Positions 37,084 to 52,335 of a DNA stretch of 64,000 bases are shown piece by piece. Position 1 is the stretch's first letter; the number at the start of each line of letters is the position of its first letter. This DNA comes from Tragulus kanchil. Its lineage: Eukaryota; Chordata; Mammalia; Artiodactyla; Tragulidae. Position numbers and translations under genes: made by a program. Under the pieces are notes generated by a model, which searched no databases, was not told the origin of the DNA, and worked only from the letters and a program-made list of their open reading frames with translations. The stretch covers positions 253,329,330 through 253,393,329 of the forward strand of contig JAIOJX010000026.1 of the NCBI GenBank assembly GCA_022376925.1, in the 5' to 3' direction.

Positions 37084-37301
37084 ATGTGTGCTTAGTTGCT
37101 CAGTCATGTTTGACGTTGTGACTCCATGGACTGTGGCCTGCCAGGGTTCTCTATCCATGGGAGTCTCTAGGCAAGAATAGTGGAGTGGGTTGCTATGACC
37201 TTTTCCAGGAGGTTTTCCCAACCCAGGGACTGAATCCTCATCTCTTATGTTTTCTGCATTGGCAGACAGGCTCTTTACTACTAGTACCACCTGGGAAGCC
37301 C
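37084..37301 (-). mobile_element. Bov-A-type SINE
   Basis: Minus-strand element from GTGTGCTTAGTTGCTCAG to CCACCTGGGAAGCCC. Confidence 0.85.
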
Positions 37302-40185
37302 TGGAATTTCAATGTTACATCATTAATACCAGGTCATATAGCATACATAATAACAATTAACATATAAAACTCATCTTTTCCAGCCAGAGGTAGACATTCT
37401 GAAGGATAACAGCACATGTTAAAAGTCTTGTAAATAAGCCCACGTGATTAATAATAGGATTTGACAATGTAGTCAAAAATGGTAATTTAATTGCTTTTCT
37501 CTCAATATCTCATTAGGAAGGAAAAACTAGTCAAATTAGGTAGTTGGGGTTTAGTAGCCTGATACTAATTGATGTAAATTAACAGTAAATGTTTGAAAAC
37601 AACAGAGGAGATAAAAATTTTTTTAAAGCTTGGGTAATTGAATCCTGATTCAAAATGGTATTTAGCAGTAAAATATAATATACTACCTACTGCTCAGTCT
37701 ATTATCTATCATTATCTTTTGAACCCTGTAATTGGACAAACAGGAAACTATTCATAATAATAAGTTTGTTGAAAATCATCTGTTTGCTGGAGTCTTGGGT
37801 ACACACTGCAGTCACATTGAACTAAAGGTGAAACTGCTTACTTTTGCCTTTCCATTGTTTGTTCAGCTTTGTTCCCACAAAGCACAGCAATACTACACAC
37901 CCAGGCAGTACAAAGCATCTTACCTAAATCATTGAAAAAATAGTCACTTTTCCCCCTGCATCCCATGAATAGGCAACACAAATCTTCATTTGCTGCAAGG
38001 CAGATGCCCTCGAACCTGACCCAACCTTGCCTGGGGCGGGGAGGGGAGAGGGGAGTACACCTAACTATGCTTAACACAGAACTAGGGAAAACAGTTTGCC
38101 TTCTGAAATTTCTAACCACTTAGCTGTCTTATTTATCCTATTACAGGTTTTATTTTTCAGTGATTCTTTGCTAGTCATGCTGCCTCTATCACAGCTATCC
38201 AAATATCAGGTCAGAGAGGGCTCCTGCCCACATAGGACTCCTTCTAAGAGATTTAAATAGAAGGCAACCCAAGCCATTATGGGTCTATTTTCAGTTTTCA
38301 TTATCAATAAAACAAGAGATCAGCAATTTCATGCTGTGTGAAGCCTTCAGGGAAGTGCAATGTTGCTGTCATTATCCTTAGATCAGGCTGCTGCCTGCTC
38401 CCACTAATGTGGAGGAAATGATGAGTCCATCAAAATAAAAATCTAATAATGAAAGGGTCAGAGTCACAGTGTGGGCTGCTGACCTGGTCCCAAATGGCTC
38501 CCTGAAAATGTCCCTTTGAATTTAGTGGCGCCTAAATAGTAAAAACCACAGATCACAATGGAACATAAATTCACCTCGTAATGAGATTAGTAGGCAGGAG
38601 AAATAAACGTCCTGCTGGTAGATTACAGGCAGGCTCTAATCTGGTGTTTTCCTTGGAAATGATCATTTCCTTTGTAACAGGGGAACTGTGGATGCAACCT
38701 GTAAATCCGACAGATTCTGTTTTGCCAGTTATTTTTCATCTTCTGTGTCTTTTTAATGGCAGTCTTGGGGAGGCATTTAAATAAGTTTTGAGTCTTGAAG
38801 ACTATTACTAAAGTGAGTTATGAGTGTCTGTTCGTGACCATCACTCGTGTTTCCCAGATCCTCCTTTTAAGAACACTGTGCACCTCCCCCTTCCGTTTCT
38901 AAACAGAAACTCTGCCTTAGAGAAGGTGTGGTGACCCCCAGGGTCTTCTCACTCTTGCCTAAGGATCAAAGGCAGAATAGACTCACTATTGTGTTCAGGA
39001 TATTTAAAAAAAAAAAAAAAAAAACTTTTACTGTAACTCTACTTCTTAAAACCACTGGAAACAAGTATCGCATACTAAAATGCCTTAAGAAAATGCCCAG
39101 ATCAGGTGAACTGACATGGTCTTTGAGTGGAACAAAGCCCTCAAGTATATAGCTTGACTGCAAGGGACTTCCTTGGTTTGCAGCAGAAGAAAATTTCACC
39201 TGGTGTACAATGCCCTTCTCTCATTAAAAATGCAAGATAGGATCTCCTCCTGGATCCTTTCTACAGAACTTAATGCAAGTTCATGGGCTGCCCCATCCTT
39301 AGCAGTGAGTGACATTTAATCAAAGCCTTCTGTGAAATAATCTCAGCATTTCTTGAGCTCTGTAAAGTCACCAAATGAGCTAAGATCCTTTCAACGGAAT
39401 GGGAGATCAGACTTTGAATTTAGGAGTATTTGAAGCTTCAGCATAGAAGGTACCAGTAATTTAATGGGCACCTATTGTCTCTACATTTTCTAGGACTCAG
39501 GCTAAAGACATCCTACTTCTCTGTGCATTAGGAATAGATCATTTGCTAGTAGCCCTATGTATGACATTTTGGCATATTGTTTTTCTGAGGCTGGAAAGAA
39601 ACCTCAGAAAACATTTGCATTTTGTAATTTATGGAGATTTTTTCATCAAATGAAACAATTCCCTTTCTGATATTGATGTTTCCAATCAAAAGCTTGAACT
39701 GCAAGTCTAGCTACTTCGAGGGAGAAATTACTTGGGATCCAGTTTAACAAGTTTTTTTCTTTCAACTTTTCACTTCTCAATAATTTGAACTGTATCTCTC
39801 CACTTGTGTAGTCTCTATACATTGAATTTGCAAATATCAGAGAGTTTAACTCAGGTTTCCTCCCATTCTCAGTTTTCTCAGCCCTCTGCTAACTCTCTCC
39901 TCATCAGTTGAACAGTTAATGGAAAGATAGATTAATATTTCCATTAGATAGATGATCCTATTTAACTATGTTTATTGAAAGTGTCTTCCAACTTTTCATT
40001 TCCAAACATCGTTCCTCCTTTCCCCACCATATCTGTCCTCCACTCTTTGCTGCACCTTTGTGTTTACAATTTAAATTGCAAACAGTAACTGAATCCACTT
40101 TGCCAGTGTCCAGTATATCTGGTATGTGTTAATAATTATCTAATGTTCTCTCATGTATTAAACTCAGAGTTAAAGTTTCATGTCA

Positions 40186-40323
<138 letters not shown>

Positions 40324-40593
40324 CTAAAATTTAACACATAGATTTTAAGTATCTTCTTATATACAAAACTATATAAGATAAAGGAATATTTCTTTCAAAA
40401 ATACCTTACTGAATTTGACATTTTTAGTTCTCACAGCCATTGTGTTTATCATGCCAAGTGAACAAATATGCAATTAGCGTTATTTTCTTAATTGGTTGAG
40501 TAATTGTTTCCCAGATCTTGTAAGTCCATTTAATTCCTTAGAGTCAGTGCCTGTCAATGTGGTATATTATGCTCTGTCATTTCCAAGGAAAAC

Positions 40594-42735
40594 TGCATTT
40601 ATTTAAAGACTTACAGTGTCGTCTTTTCAAGGGTAGAGATGCATGTCTTCTCCTAAGAGTCATTTGCCAGCAGGCTCATGCTGAAGGGAGGGTAGAACTG
40701 AGGGGGAGCCACTAGACTATGATGAATGTGACCAAGGTGACTCTTGCAGCTCTGACTGGAACTAGATGGGGCAGGATGAGGGTTGAGGAAGGGCGAGTGG
40801 TCCGATGAAGGACACACGGCGATTCCTGAATCCCTCTGACCTGAGATGTTCCCGTGCCAATTCTCTGGTTTGGTCTTACTGCCTTTCTGATGTCATGAAC
40901 TGATTTTATGGGATGCTGCAATATTTTTATAGGATACTTGAAAACTCATGGTACTCAATTTACTTCTGTTTCATTGAAGCATTCATTCCTGCCCAAGTGA
41001 TGTGAACATTTTTAAAAAAGAAGGTCATTAATTATCATATTTGCAGGTGACCTTTACTTTCCAAGACTGGAAAGCATGGATCCCATTTGCCTGGCATGAC
41101 TCCAAATGTGGATAATGTACAAAAAGGAAATTCAGATGAGGAAGTGGCCTGCAAAGAAGTCAACTAAGCATACTGTCCTTTATGACTGCAGTTAGCCAAA
41201 GTACAGGGACACTGCAGAATAAGCCTTCTTGCACACAAATGTGGTGTGTTCACATCATGTGTTCTCAGCACTTCTGGAATATTTTGTCTAATGTGTTCTT
41301 CAATCAAAAGATTCCAGTTGAGGGAGAAATATAGTTTTGCCTAAGATACTAAGGTCAATTACCTAACTGCAAATCTGGCTGTGTAATGCATGCATTCCAT
41401 CTCATTTGGATCTTTTCATTAGAGGATATCAGTAGAATCCAGATAATATAAAGCTTCTTGAGTCTGACATTCTCAGCCTCCTCTGTGTTTCAACTGCCCA
41501 AACATTAAGTATCTTTCACCCTTAGGCTTGAATTCCTCCAATGCTGGTCTCTCTTTATTTCCATACATTCTCCGGTTGTTAAACTGCTGTGTCTGTGTAG
41601 TCAGGATGGCACCATATAGCCCTCTATAGGCAGGTGAATATGATTTTCTCTTTGGTCAGGTGCTAAGGGAGGGTGCATTTATTTAAAGACTTACAGTGTC
41701 GTCTTTTCAAGGGTAGAGATGCATGTCTTCTCCTAAGAGTCATTTGCCAGCAGGCTCATGCTGAAGGGAGGGTAGAACTGAGGGGGAGCCACTAGACTAT
41801 GATGAATGTGACCAAGGTGACTCTTGCAGCTCTGACTGGAACTAGATGGGGCAGGATGAGGGTTGAGGAAGGGCGAGTGGTCCGATGAAGGACACACGGC
41901 GATTCCTGAATCCCTCTGACCTGAGATGTTCCCGTGCCAATTCTCTGGTTTGGTCTTACTGCCTTTCTGATGTCATGAACTGATTTTATGGGATGCTGCA
42001 ATATTTTTATAGGATACTTGAAAACTCATGGTACTCAATTTACTTCTGTTTCATTGAAGCATTCATTCCTGCCCAAGTGATGTGAACATTTTTAAAAAAG
42101 AAGGTCATTAATTATCATATTTGCAGGTGACCTTTACTTTCCAAGACTGGAAAGCATGGATCCCATTTGCCTGGCATGACTCCAAATGTGGATAATGTAC
42201 AAAAAGGAAATTCAGATGAGGAAGTGGCCTGCAAAGAAGTCAACTAAGCATACTGTCCTTTATGACTGCAGTTAGCCAAAGTACAGGGACACTGCAGAAT
42301 AAGCCTTCTTGCACACAAATGTGGTGTGTTCACATCATGTGTTCTCAGCACTTCTGGAATATTTTGTCTAATGTGTTCTTCAATCAAAAGATTCCAGTTG
42401 AGGGAGAAATATAGTTTTGCCTAAGATACTAAGGTCAATTACCTAACTGCAAATCTGGCTGTGTAATGCATGCATTCCATCTCATTTGGATCTTTTCATT
42501 AGAGGATATCAGTAGAATCCAGATAATATAAAGCTTCTTGAGTCTGACATTCTCAGCCTCCTCTGTGTTTCAACTGCCCAAACATTAAGTATCTTTCACC
42601 CTTAGGCTTGAATTCCTCCAATGCTGGTCTCTCTTTATTTCCATACATTCTCCGGTTGTTAAACTGCTGTGTCTGTGTAGTCAGGATGGCACCATATAGC
42701 CCTCTATAGGCAGGTGAATATGATTTTCTCTTTGG
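40594..42735. repeat. Tandem duplication 11 (40594-41655 / 41674-42735)
   Basis: Direct copies offset by exactly 1080, with no difference that I can see over about 1060 bases. An 18-base filler (41656-41673) separates them. Confidence 0.95.
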
Positions 42736-44967
42736 CCCAGATATGCTGGTTTAATTCCCACAATTATATTGTAAGCTCCTCAAGGCCTCAGATCATAACC
42801 CATTTTGTGGCCCCTGAAGGCTGGCCCAGATTTGAGTGCATAGGAAGTACTCAAAGGCCCCGGGGGCAGGGAAATAGCCCATGACTCTGCACTGTAGCAG
42901 CTTAGTCAGCAAGAAGGACTTGAACAGGAATTAGAGGAGAAGGTCAGATAAGGTAACAGAATTTGCTTCTGTGATCCTGCATTTTCTGAGGTATCTTTAT
43001 GGGGCAAGAAAAAATAACAAGAACAGAATCCATTCTGCAAGTTTCTTACTCATTGTTGGCCAAGATACAAAATGTGACTACACTCACTGACTGTGTAATA
43101 TGGAAGGACAACCTACATGATTAAAACATATATAAATTTGGTGAACACCATTGATCAAAAGTTAGCTGGAAACATCCATGCTGAAGTTTAGAAATTTAGG
43201 TTAAGAAATGGTAACAGGTAGTTCACAAACCATTAGGTTTTCAAAAACTAATTGGGAACACTATAGTTAAGCATTTCTATACATTATCTCATTAACTTTT
43301 TTTTTTTTTTTTTAAGAGAATGGTTTTTCCAATCTGACATTAAAATTCTGGGTTCTCTTCCCTCTTTCTTTCTCTGCCCTACATGCACTTCTACAACACT
43401 GTCATTTTAAGAAGTCACTTAAATTCTCTGTACCACATTTTCCCAAGTGTTAAATTGGGAAAATATGACCTTTTCCAGGTTGCTACTTCATAATTTAATT
43501 CTATTTTAACATGTTCCAGGCATTGTGTTTTCCAGAAAAAGGGATAATAAACCAGTTCTGCATGCATGTTAAAGACAGACAGACACCAACAAACACAAAC
43601 ACGAGAGAACGCATTTCCATCCAATGATGGCCAAGAAGCCATCTAGGTACAAGAATTGGGGAGAGACAGTTGCTTTGGGGCTCAGTGGAGGTCAAACAGG
43701 AACCGTCCCCTTCCCAGAGCAGCCAGGATGGAGCTGGGTTTTAAAAGATCAGTAAGAGTTTCTCAGCAGCCTTGGAAGAAAGGGCATTCCAGACCAAAGA
43801 AATGCCATGTGCACCAGCATGCTGACCTCATGGTGTGTTCAGGGGAAGCTTTGGCCCAGATATGCTGGTTTAATTCCCACAATTATATTGTAAGCTCCTC
43901 AAGGCCTCAGATCATAACCCATTTTGTGGCCCCTGAAGGCTGGCCCAGATTTGAGTGCATAGGAAGTACTCAAAGGCCCTGGGGCAGGGAAATAGCCCAT
44001 GACTCTGCACTGTAGCAGCTTAGTCAGCAAGAAGGACTTGAACAGGAATTAGAGGAGAAGGTCAGATAAGGTAACAGAATTTGCTTCTGTGATCCTGCAT
44101 TTTCTGAGGTATCTTTATGGGGCAAGAAAAAATAACAAGAACAGAATCCATTCTGCAAGTTTCTTACTCATTGTTGGCCAAGATACAAAATGTGACTACA
44201 CTCACTGACTGTGTAATATGGAAGGACAACCTACATGATTAAAACATATATAAATTTGGTGAACACCATTGATCAAAAGTTAGCTGGAAACATCCATGCT
44301 GAAGTTTAGAAATTTAGGTTAAGAAATGGTAACAGGTAGTTCACAAACCATTAGGTTTTCAAAAACTAATTGGGAACACTATAGTTAAGCATTTCTATAC
44401 ATTATCTCATTAACTTTTTTTTTTTTTTTTTAAGAGAATGGTTTTTCCAATCTGACATTAAAATTCTGGGTTCTCTTCCCTCTTTCTTTCTCTGCCCTAC
44501 ATGCACTTCTACAACACTGTCATTTTAAGAAGTCACTTAAATTCTCTGTACCACATTTTCCCAAGTGTTAAATGGGGAAAATATGACCTTTTCCAGGTTG
44601 CTACTTCATAATTTAATTCTATTTTAACATGTTCCAGGCATTGTGTTTTCCAGAAAAAGGGATAATAAACCAGTTCTGCATGCATGTTAAAGACAGACAG
44701 ACACCAACAAACACAAACACGAGAGAACGCATTTCCATCCAATGATGGCCAAGAAGCCATCTAGGTACAAGAATTGGGGAGAGACAGTTGCTTTGGGGCT
44801 CAGTGGAGGTCAAACAGGAACCGTCCCCTTCCCAGAGCAGCCAGGATGGAGCTGGGTTTTAAAAGATCAGTAAGAGTTTCTCAGCAGCCTTGGAAGAAAG
44901 GGCATTCCAGACCAAAGAAATGCCATGTGCACCAGCATGCTGACCTCATGGTGTGTTCAGGGGAAGC
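42731..44967. repeat. Tandem duplication 12 (42731-43849 / 43850-44967)
   Basis: Direct copies at offset 1119, starting where duplication 11 ends. Differences include a G/C-run near 42858 and 43979 and one substitution near 43457. Confidence 0.95.
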
Positions 44968-45490
44968 ACTATAGGATTCTGGTGAGGGTCAAATCAGACC
45001 ATGTGCATCAAAAGAGCTCTGAAATGTTTACCTTGTTTTCCAAAACTCAATTTCTTTTCTTTGAATGATACCATCATTTTTTAAAATGATGCAAATAAGC
45101 CAAATTTAATAAGCACCAGTCAAGCAGCATCTGATGAGTGGTTTCTCAGAGAGCTCCAGGGTCCATGAAAACATGGAATGATTGAGGAGGCATTACTCTG
45201 GGACTGTCATTCCTAGGGTTAGTCTGAGCCTTCCTTTCTAGGACTGTCGTTCAAATAGAGTGAACTGACTGTATTGCATTTTTCTGGGCTTCTGGCTTTT
45301 TGAAAAACGGGAGGTTCTGGGATCATTTGTGTTCTAGCAAATCTGAATTTAGCACATATGCCTATCAACCACCTATGCTTCTGTGGGAACATCTAAGGAC
45401 GATGAGGACTGAGAAAGGCCAATCTGTTAACAGCAAATCAGAAAATGTGCACTGCTTTTACTAAAGTGTGGATTATTCTGCTGTGTGTTA

Positions 45491-45721
<231 letters not shown>

Positions 45722-46331
45722 CTACAATGAGAAAGAGGCTTTGGGCTTGTGTGGGAGAGAGGCAGACACTTAGTGAAAGTGGATCACTTATGCTCGGACA
45801 CATTCAGATTATCAAAAAATATATTGCTGGTCAGTCTATTTTAGATTTTTTTCATCTGTTGTGAGTTGGTAATATTAACATGTGAAAAATATAAAATTCT
45901 GTGACATTGGTTTTATCCTGGATTACATTTTCAGATGATTTATGCTTCAGAAAAAAATAGTTCCACTGCAATCAGTCCCCAGTTGATCTTGGCTTTTACC
46001 TAGGTTTTTTTTTTTTTTTTTTTTTTACTATCCAGCTTTTAATTTACCAGAAAAATGAGGGAAGGGAGTGAGGGAGGTCATAGATTATCCTAAATCCAAG
46101 CTGAAGCAAATCTTGTAAGAATGCCATACAGAATGGACTTGAAGTAAAATTTTAGCTAACCTGTAGGCACATATTTCTCTTTTTACTGATACCATCCAAA
46201 AAATATAAACGTAATGCAAGGATAAGAATTGCTTATCAAAGCAGAGCTGCAGAACACTGCTAATTAAGATGGTCTGTTGTCTGTTTCTTTGTAGAGCTCT
46301 CCTCTTTAATTAAGATTAGTCCAGAAACTAG

Positions 46332-46520
46332 TCAGCTTCCTTGGTGGCTCAGCAGTAAGGAATCTTCCAGCAAAGCAGGAGACATGGGTTTGATTCCTGG
46401 GTCAGAAAGATCCCCTGGGGAAGGAAATTGCAACCCATTCCAGTTTTCTTGCCTGGAATCCCATGAACAGAGGAACCTGGCAAGCAATAGGGCCTTAGTG
46501 ACTAAACGACCACTACCACC
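46332..46520 (+). mobile_element. Bov-tA SINE
   Basis: Plus-strand element from CAGCTTCCTTGGTGGCTCAG to GTGACTAAACGACC, slightly shortened in the body. Confidence 0.82.
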
Positions 46521-46896
46521 ACACCAGGAATTAGTACAACAAAAGTTCATTGTAGCTACCCCATCATACCTTATCTTCTCCCCTCCTTCCCTAATGCCAT
46601 GACCCTCCCATGTTATAGGACCCTTGGCCCTGTTTCCTGGTATTTTCCATGAAGACTGTCATCTAAAGACAGGGGAATTGTTTCTATGGATATATGTCTG
46701 ATTATCAAGGAGGTATTCAAGCATCATTGTAGAGACACTGGCTTCTGATGCTTATTTTGTTGGTTCAAAACAATAGCTGATCACATGTAGAAGTTGGTTC
46801 TGAATCAGACCATTTTTGCTCTTCTCAGTAATTGCTGTCTCTGACTTTATTTTTCCACCATGGTTAATTCAAAAACTAATAAATACAATCTTGATC

Positions 46897-47022
46897 TTTA
46901 AAAAAAATTTTTTTTGCCATACCACACAGCATGTGGAATCTTAGTTCCACAATCAGGGATCAAACCTGAGCCTCCTGCAGTGGGAACAGAGTCTTAACCT
47001 ACTGGGATGCCAGGGAAATTCC
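46897..47022 (-). mobile_element. Short CHR-type SINE
   Basis: Reverse CHR-type head ending GGGAAATTCCC with a GGGATCAAACC box and an A/T-run at the left. A partial copy lies at 48048-48131. Confidence 0.7.
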
Positions 47023-47306
47023 CAATCTTTAGTTTTGAAAATTAATCATACATGACTATTCTTTTAACCAAATTTTCCCAATAGTGTTATAGTTTTCTTA
47101 GATGATTTAAATATGGGGCATAAAAAATTATCCCCATTTCAACATGATAGAAAAAAAAATGTACAAAAATGTTGTGTTTTAAGAAAAGTATCTGCTGTAA
47201 AAATATAGTGACTAAAGGAAAGATAAAGTGAGCTAAGTTTTTCAAAGCAGATTTGCTCACAGGAGACAAAGTTTGTGCTAACAGAATGAAATGCTACTCA
47301 ATCTCA

Positions 47307-47534
<228 letters not shown>

Positions 47535-47743
47535 TTAATAGCCCAACAGCATTTCTTTCAATGAAAGTGCATTTTCTAAAGTGCCTGCCTCTGTAACTTG
47601 ACTGTGAGTCTCACTGTTAAGGTTGTTTCATCATCTCCCATTCACTCTTTCCAAATTGTTCACATTGGCTAACACTGAGAGCTTGCTGAATGTCTTGCAT
47701 TGGTTCAAACACAGAAAACAGGTAATCAGGTTATTAGACTCTC

Positions 47744-47768
47744 CGTGTGTGTGTGTATGTGTGTGTGT
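47744..47768. repeat. GT microsatellite
   Basis: (GT)n with one AT interruption; duplicated with its block at 48852-48876 with the same interruption. Confidence 0.9.
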
Positions 47769-48414
47769 TTAATATCTACCTTCTATTGCCTCTCAACCAA
47801 AATCCACCATTAAGTTTACATGATAGTAACAATTCCTTTGTATTCTGATAGCTTGAACTGTTATCGAGGATAAATCATCCTGTAGCAAGACTGAGAGGAA
47901 CCAGTCTTCTTCCTCTGCTCAGTCCTGCCTGCCCAGGGCCTGAAAATCAGAACAAGGCTCTTGGTCCTACAGTCCAACTTTTTTGTAATATGACAGACTA
48001 TTGTGGGTCAACCATTTTCCTAATAAATACAATCTTTTTAGCCATGTTTTAGTTCCACAATCAGGGATCAAACCTGAGCCTCCTGCAGTGGGAACAGAGT
48101 CTTAACCTACTGGGATGCCAGGGAAATTCCCAATCTTTAGTTTTGAAAATTAATCATACATGACTATTCTTTTAACCAAATTTTCCCAATAGTGTTATAG
48201 TTTTCTTAGATGATTTAAATATGGGGCATAAAAAATTATCCCCATTTCAACATGATAGAAAAAAAAATGTACAAAAATGTTGTGTTTTAAGAAAAGTATC
48301 TGCTGTAAAAATATAGTGACTAAAGGAAAGATAAAGTGAGCTAAGTTTTTCAAAGCAGATTTGCTCACAGGAGACAAAGTTTGTGCTAACAGAATGAAAT
48401 GCTACTCAATCTCA

Positions 48415-48642
<228 letters not shown>

Positions 48643-49976
48643 TTAATAGCCCAACAGCATTTCTTTCAATGAAAGTGCATTTTCTAAAGTGCCTGCCTCT
48701 GTAACTTGACTGTGAGTCTCACTGTTAAGGTTGTTTCATCATCTCCCATTCACTCTTTCCAAATTGTTCACATTGGCTAACACTGAGAGCTTGCTGAATG
48801 TCTTGCATTGGTTCAAACACAGAAAACAGGTAATCAGGTTATTAGACTCTCCGTGTGTGTGTGTATGTGTGTGTGTTTAATATCTACCTTCTATTGCCTC
48901 TCAACCAAAATCCACCATTAAGTTTACATGATAGTAACAATTCCTTTGTATTCTGATAGCTTGAACTGTTATCGAGGATAAATCATCCTGTAGCAAGACT
49001 GAGAGGAACCAGTCTTCTTCCTCTGCTCAGTCCTGCCTGCCCAGGGCCTGAAAATCAGAACAAGGCTCTTGGTCCTACAGTCCAACTTTTTTGTAATATG
49101 ACAGACTATTGTGGGTCAACCTAGGGCAGAGTCACCACTAAAGACAGTTTACATTTGGGGAAAATGCCATATTAGGATGAGATCTTTCCTAAAGACATCA
49201 CAGTAGATCAGAAATTACTGATCCTGAATTCAGCCACATTTTATCCTGAAAGTCAGATAGTAAGCTATACGTGAGATTTTGAGCAAGTACTCAACCCTTT
49301 GAGCTTTGGGTTTTCCTTTGTAAATTGGAGATAATAATGTAGAGTAGAATTTTTCAGTGTGGTCCTTGAACTGGCAATGTGAACATCACATGGGAACTTG
49401 TTATAAATGCAAAATCTGAGATAGAACTCCAGACCTGCTAAGTCAGAACTCGTTGGGTAGGCTCAGAGACCTGGCTTCCTGAACTGGGAACCAAGGCTTC
49501 CTGATGCATTCCAAAGTTTGAGAAATGCCAGCGGAGAAGCACAGAGACAAAAAAAAAAAGTAGCTGACAGTGAGGTTGTGATGTGCTTCCTGGGGAGAAC
49601 TGGTTGACTTGGCAGCTTGGCAAGTGCAATAACCTGTCTTGTTAGCATAAAAGAGCTAATACAGCTTTCAGGATTCCGCTCTTTTTCACCAAATTCATCT
49701 GCCTGAGGTCTACAGTCAATTCAGGCTGACAGGTTGACAACAGGTATTGACAGGTTCTGTATCTTTGAAAATCCATATTTCTAAGATGTGTTTAAAACCC
49801 CCAGATCAATTGTTTAAGGGCTTTCTCAATCAAGTAGATGCACAGGGTGGCAAAAAAGCTGAGTCACCTGATATGTGTGTTTCCAGGGAAGGTCAAATAA
49901 GACTCTGACTTTCTTACTTCTGCTCCCAATATTGCAAACATATATCCTTTTTGTCTGGTGCCGTATTTGTGTGTGG

Positions 49977-49980
<4 letters not shown>

Positions 49981-50011
<31 letters not shown>
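49981..50011. repeat. (GT)15 microsatellite
   Basis: Uninterrupted GT run in the intron, likely length-variable. Confidence 0.95.
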
Positions 50012-50013
<2 letters not shown>

Positions 50014-51040
50014 TTTTGGTGATCTGGCTGTTTAGAGTTGCCCCTCAGTGCAGTGTTGAGGTGCTGTCTGGTATTTCTAAGTGCAGAAAGACTATGATGT
50101 GTCTTATGGGGAAAATGTGAATGAGCCAAACTCTGTTCTGGCATGAGTTATAATGCTGTTGGTTGTGATTTCAATGTTAATAAATCAATAATATATATTA
50201 AATAAGATATCTTTAAACAGAAACACACAGAAAATAAAATATTGCTCACTGGGTGAAAAGGTGACCAGAGACTCGCACAAAGCTAACCCTATGTTTCCCC
50301 TAGGAGCAATATGCAGCATTCTCTAAGGCAGTATTTGAGGAGACTTTACAGAACAAGACTTCTGTAAATGATGAGAAACTAGGTATAGAAGTCAGAATGA
50401 CTTTGTTTACACTGAGTAATGGAGCCCTGACAGAATCAAAATGCTCGCATCTGCAAGGATAATCAGTTACTTCCTGTCAGTGAACTTTCACAAAAAATGG
50501 GTCATAAGCTGATGTGTCCTCAGGCTTCAGAACATGGGGAGTTTGAAGTCCCTAGCGTCAAATGGTACAGTCTGAGATGTCCGATATTCTTAATGGGGTA
50601 TTTTTTATTTTCTAATATTTTTAAGAACTCTCTCAAAAATATGAAACTTTTCTCTTTGTAGTTTTAAAATTCAGTTTACAATGTTTTGGGATATATACCG
50701 TAAAAGTTTTTAAGTCAGTTTTTTCCCACCTTCAAATATGAAATGTATTTTAAAATATGAAGTGAATTTTTAAAAATTTAATCTATGAAATGGTAATAAT
50801 TTAGCATTAGTCTTTTTGCTCCAATAGTATTTAAAGTTTCAGGATACAAGAAAATACATTATATTTAGAATAAAAAGACTGAATAGTTATCTATCCTTGA
50901 ACCTCTATTCTTTCCTATAAAATAAGGGTACTAATAATAGCTACCTCACAAAGTTGTGAAAATTACATAAAAAGTATTTTATAAAACGTATATAACTGTG
51001 TGAGGTATACATTGCCCTTGGAGCACAACTAGTCTTGAAA

Positions 51041-51242
51041 GTGCAAGTGTTAGTCACTCAGTCGTGTCTGACTCTTTGTGGCTCCATGGACTGTAGCCCT
51101 CCAGGCTCCCCTGTCTACGGAATTCTCCAGGCAAGAATACTGGAATGGGTATCCATGCCCTCCTCCAGGGGATCTTCTGGATTCAGAGATGGGTCTCCTG
51201 CATTGCAGGCAGATTCTTTACCATCTGAGCCACCAGGAAAGC
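51041..51242 (-). mobile_element. Bov-tA SINE
   Basis: Minus-strand element from AGTGCAAGTGTTAGTCACTC to GAGCCACCAGGAAAGC; duplicated at 52134-52335. Confidence 0.87.
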
Positions 51243-52133
51243 AAGTCTTGGAAATTGCTTAATGTTTTATTTGGGGTCTGTTTGTTCACACTGTATCAAA
51301 ACAGCATTAGAGCCTCTTCTAGAGCCAGAGAACGAGCATTCCTATTCTTTGGTCATAAATTTGCATCTTTGTTGGTTAAAACATACTATAGCAAGTATGC
51401 TATGTAGTTCTTACTAGATCTCTAATCTTTTGGAAAGAGGAATATATTTTTTATTTAATTCAATAAACATATTCACATGCTAAGAGATTGTGAAACGAAA
51501 GAAAAGTAGAGACTCAAAGCTGAGTCACACCAAGAAATTTTGAGTGGAGACTGCCCATTTTGGTCAGAGTTCTTCATATAAAGAATGCTTATATTCAGTT
51601 GTTATTTTCTTAGATAGCAATTGAAGGAATTACTTATTGCCAAATAACTTGATTTTGAGTCCCAGACAAAAATAGGTGTTCAAATTTAAAATTATAAAAC
51701 ACAAAAAGTGCTGCTTATATTTTTTATTAAAATTTTAAATAAGTATTTGTAAAATAAACTATAATGATATATACTAAAAGGTTAACACCACCTTTTTAAA
51801 GTGAGATTAGAAATGATTTCCATTTCCTCTTTATGTCTGTATTTTTACATGGACTTGTTATTACTTTTGCAGTTTAAAATGATATATGTTTTTGTGTTTA
51901 TACATATAGAAATCTAAGCATTTCATGGTTGAGTTTTCTCCTTTGCAAAACTACAATGAATTCCTCACTGTTCAAGTCTTCAGAAGCAAAACAAAACACC
52001 AAATTAAATGTGAGATGATGTTACTAATAATAGCTACCTCACAAAGTTGTGAAAATTACATAAAAAGTATTTTATAAAACGTATATAACTGTGTGAGGTA
52101 TACATTGCCCTTGGAGCACAACTAGTCTTGAAA

Positions 52134-52335
52134 GTGCAAGTGTTAGTCACTCAGTCGTGTCTGACTCTTTGTGGCTCCATGGACTGTAGCCCTCCAGGCT
52201 CCCCTGTCTACGGAATTCTCCAGGCAAGAATACTGGAATGGGTATCCATGCCCTCCTCCAGGGGATCTTCTGGATTCAGAGATGGGTCTCCTGCATTGCA
52301 GGCAGATTCTTTACCATCTGAGCCACCAGGAAAGC
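52134..52335 (-). mobile_element. Bov-tA SINE (duplicate of 51041-51242)
   Basis: Same insertion, offset 1093, no difference seen. Confidence 0.87.

Noticed and set aside
43656..44015. 119-codon plus-strand open frame, shortened to 66 codons in the duplicate at 44774
   Set aside because: It spans a duplication junction (43850) and shows no recognisable domain; the longer version exists only because of the join.
46332..46602. tRNA genes suggested by B-box-like GGTTCGATCC motifs in many places
   Set aside because: All such motifs checked sit in tRNA-derived SINE heads without an intact cloverleaf.
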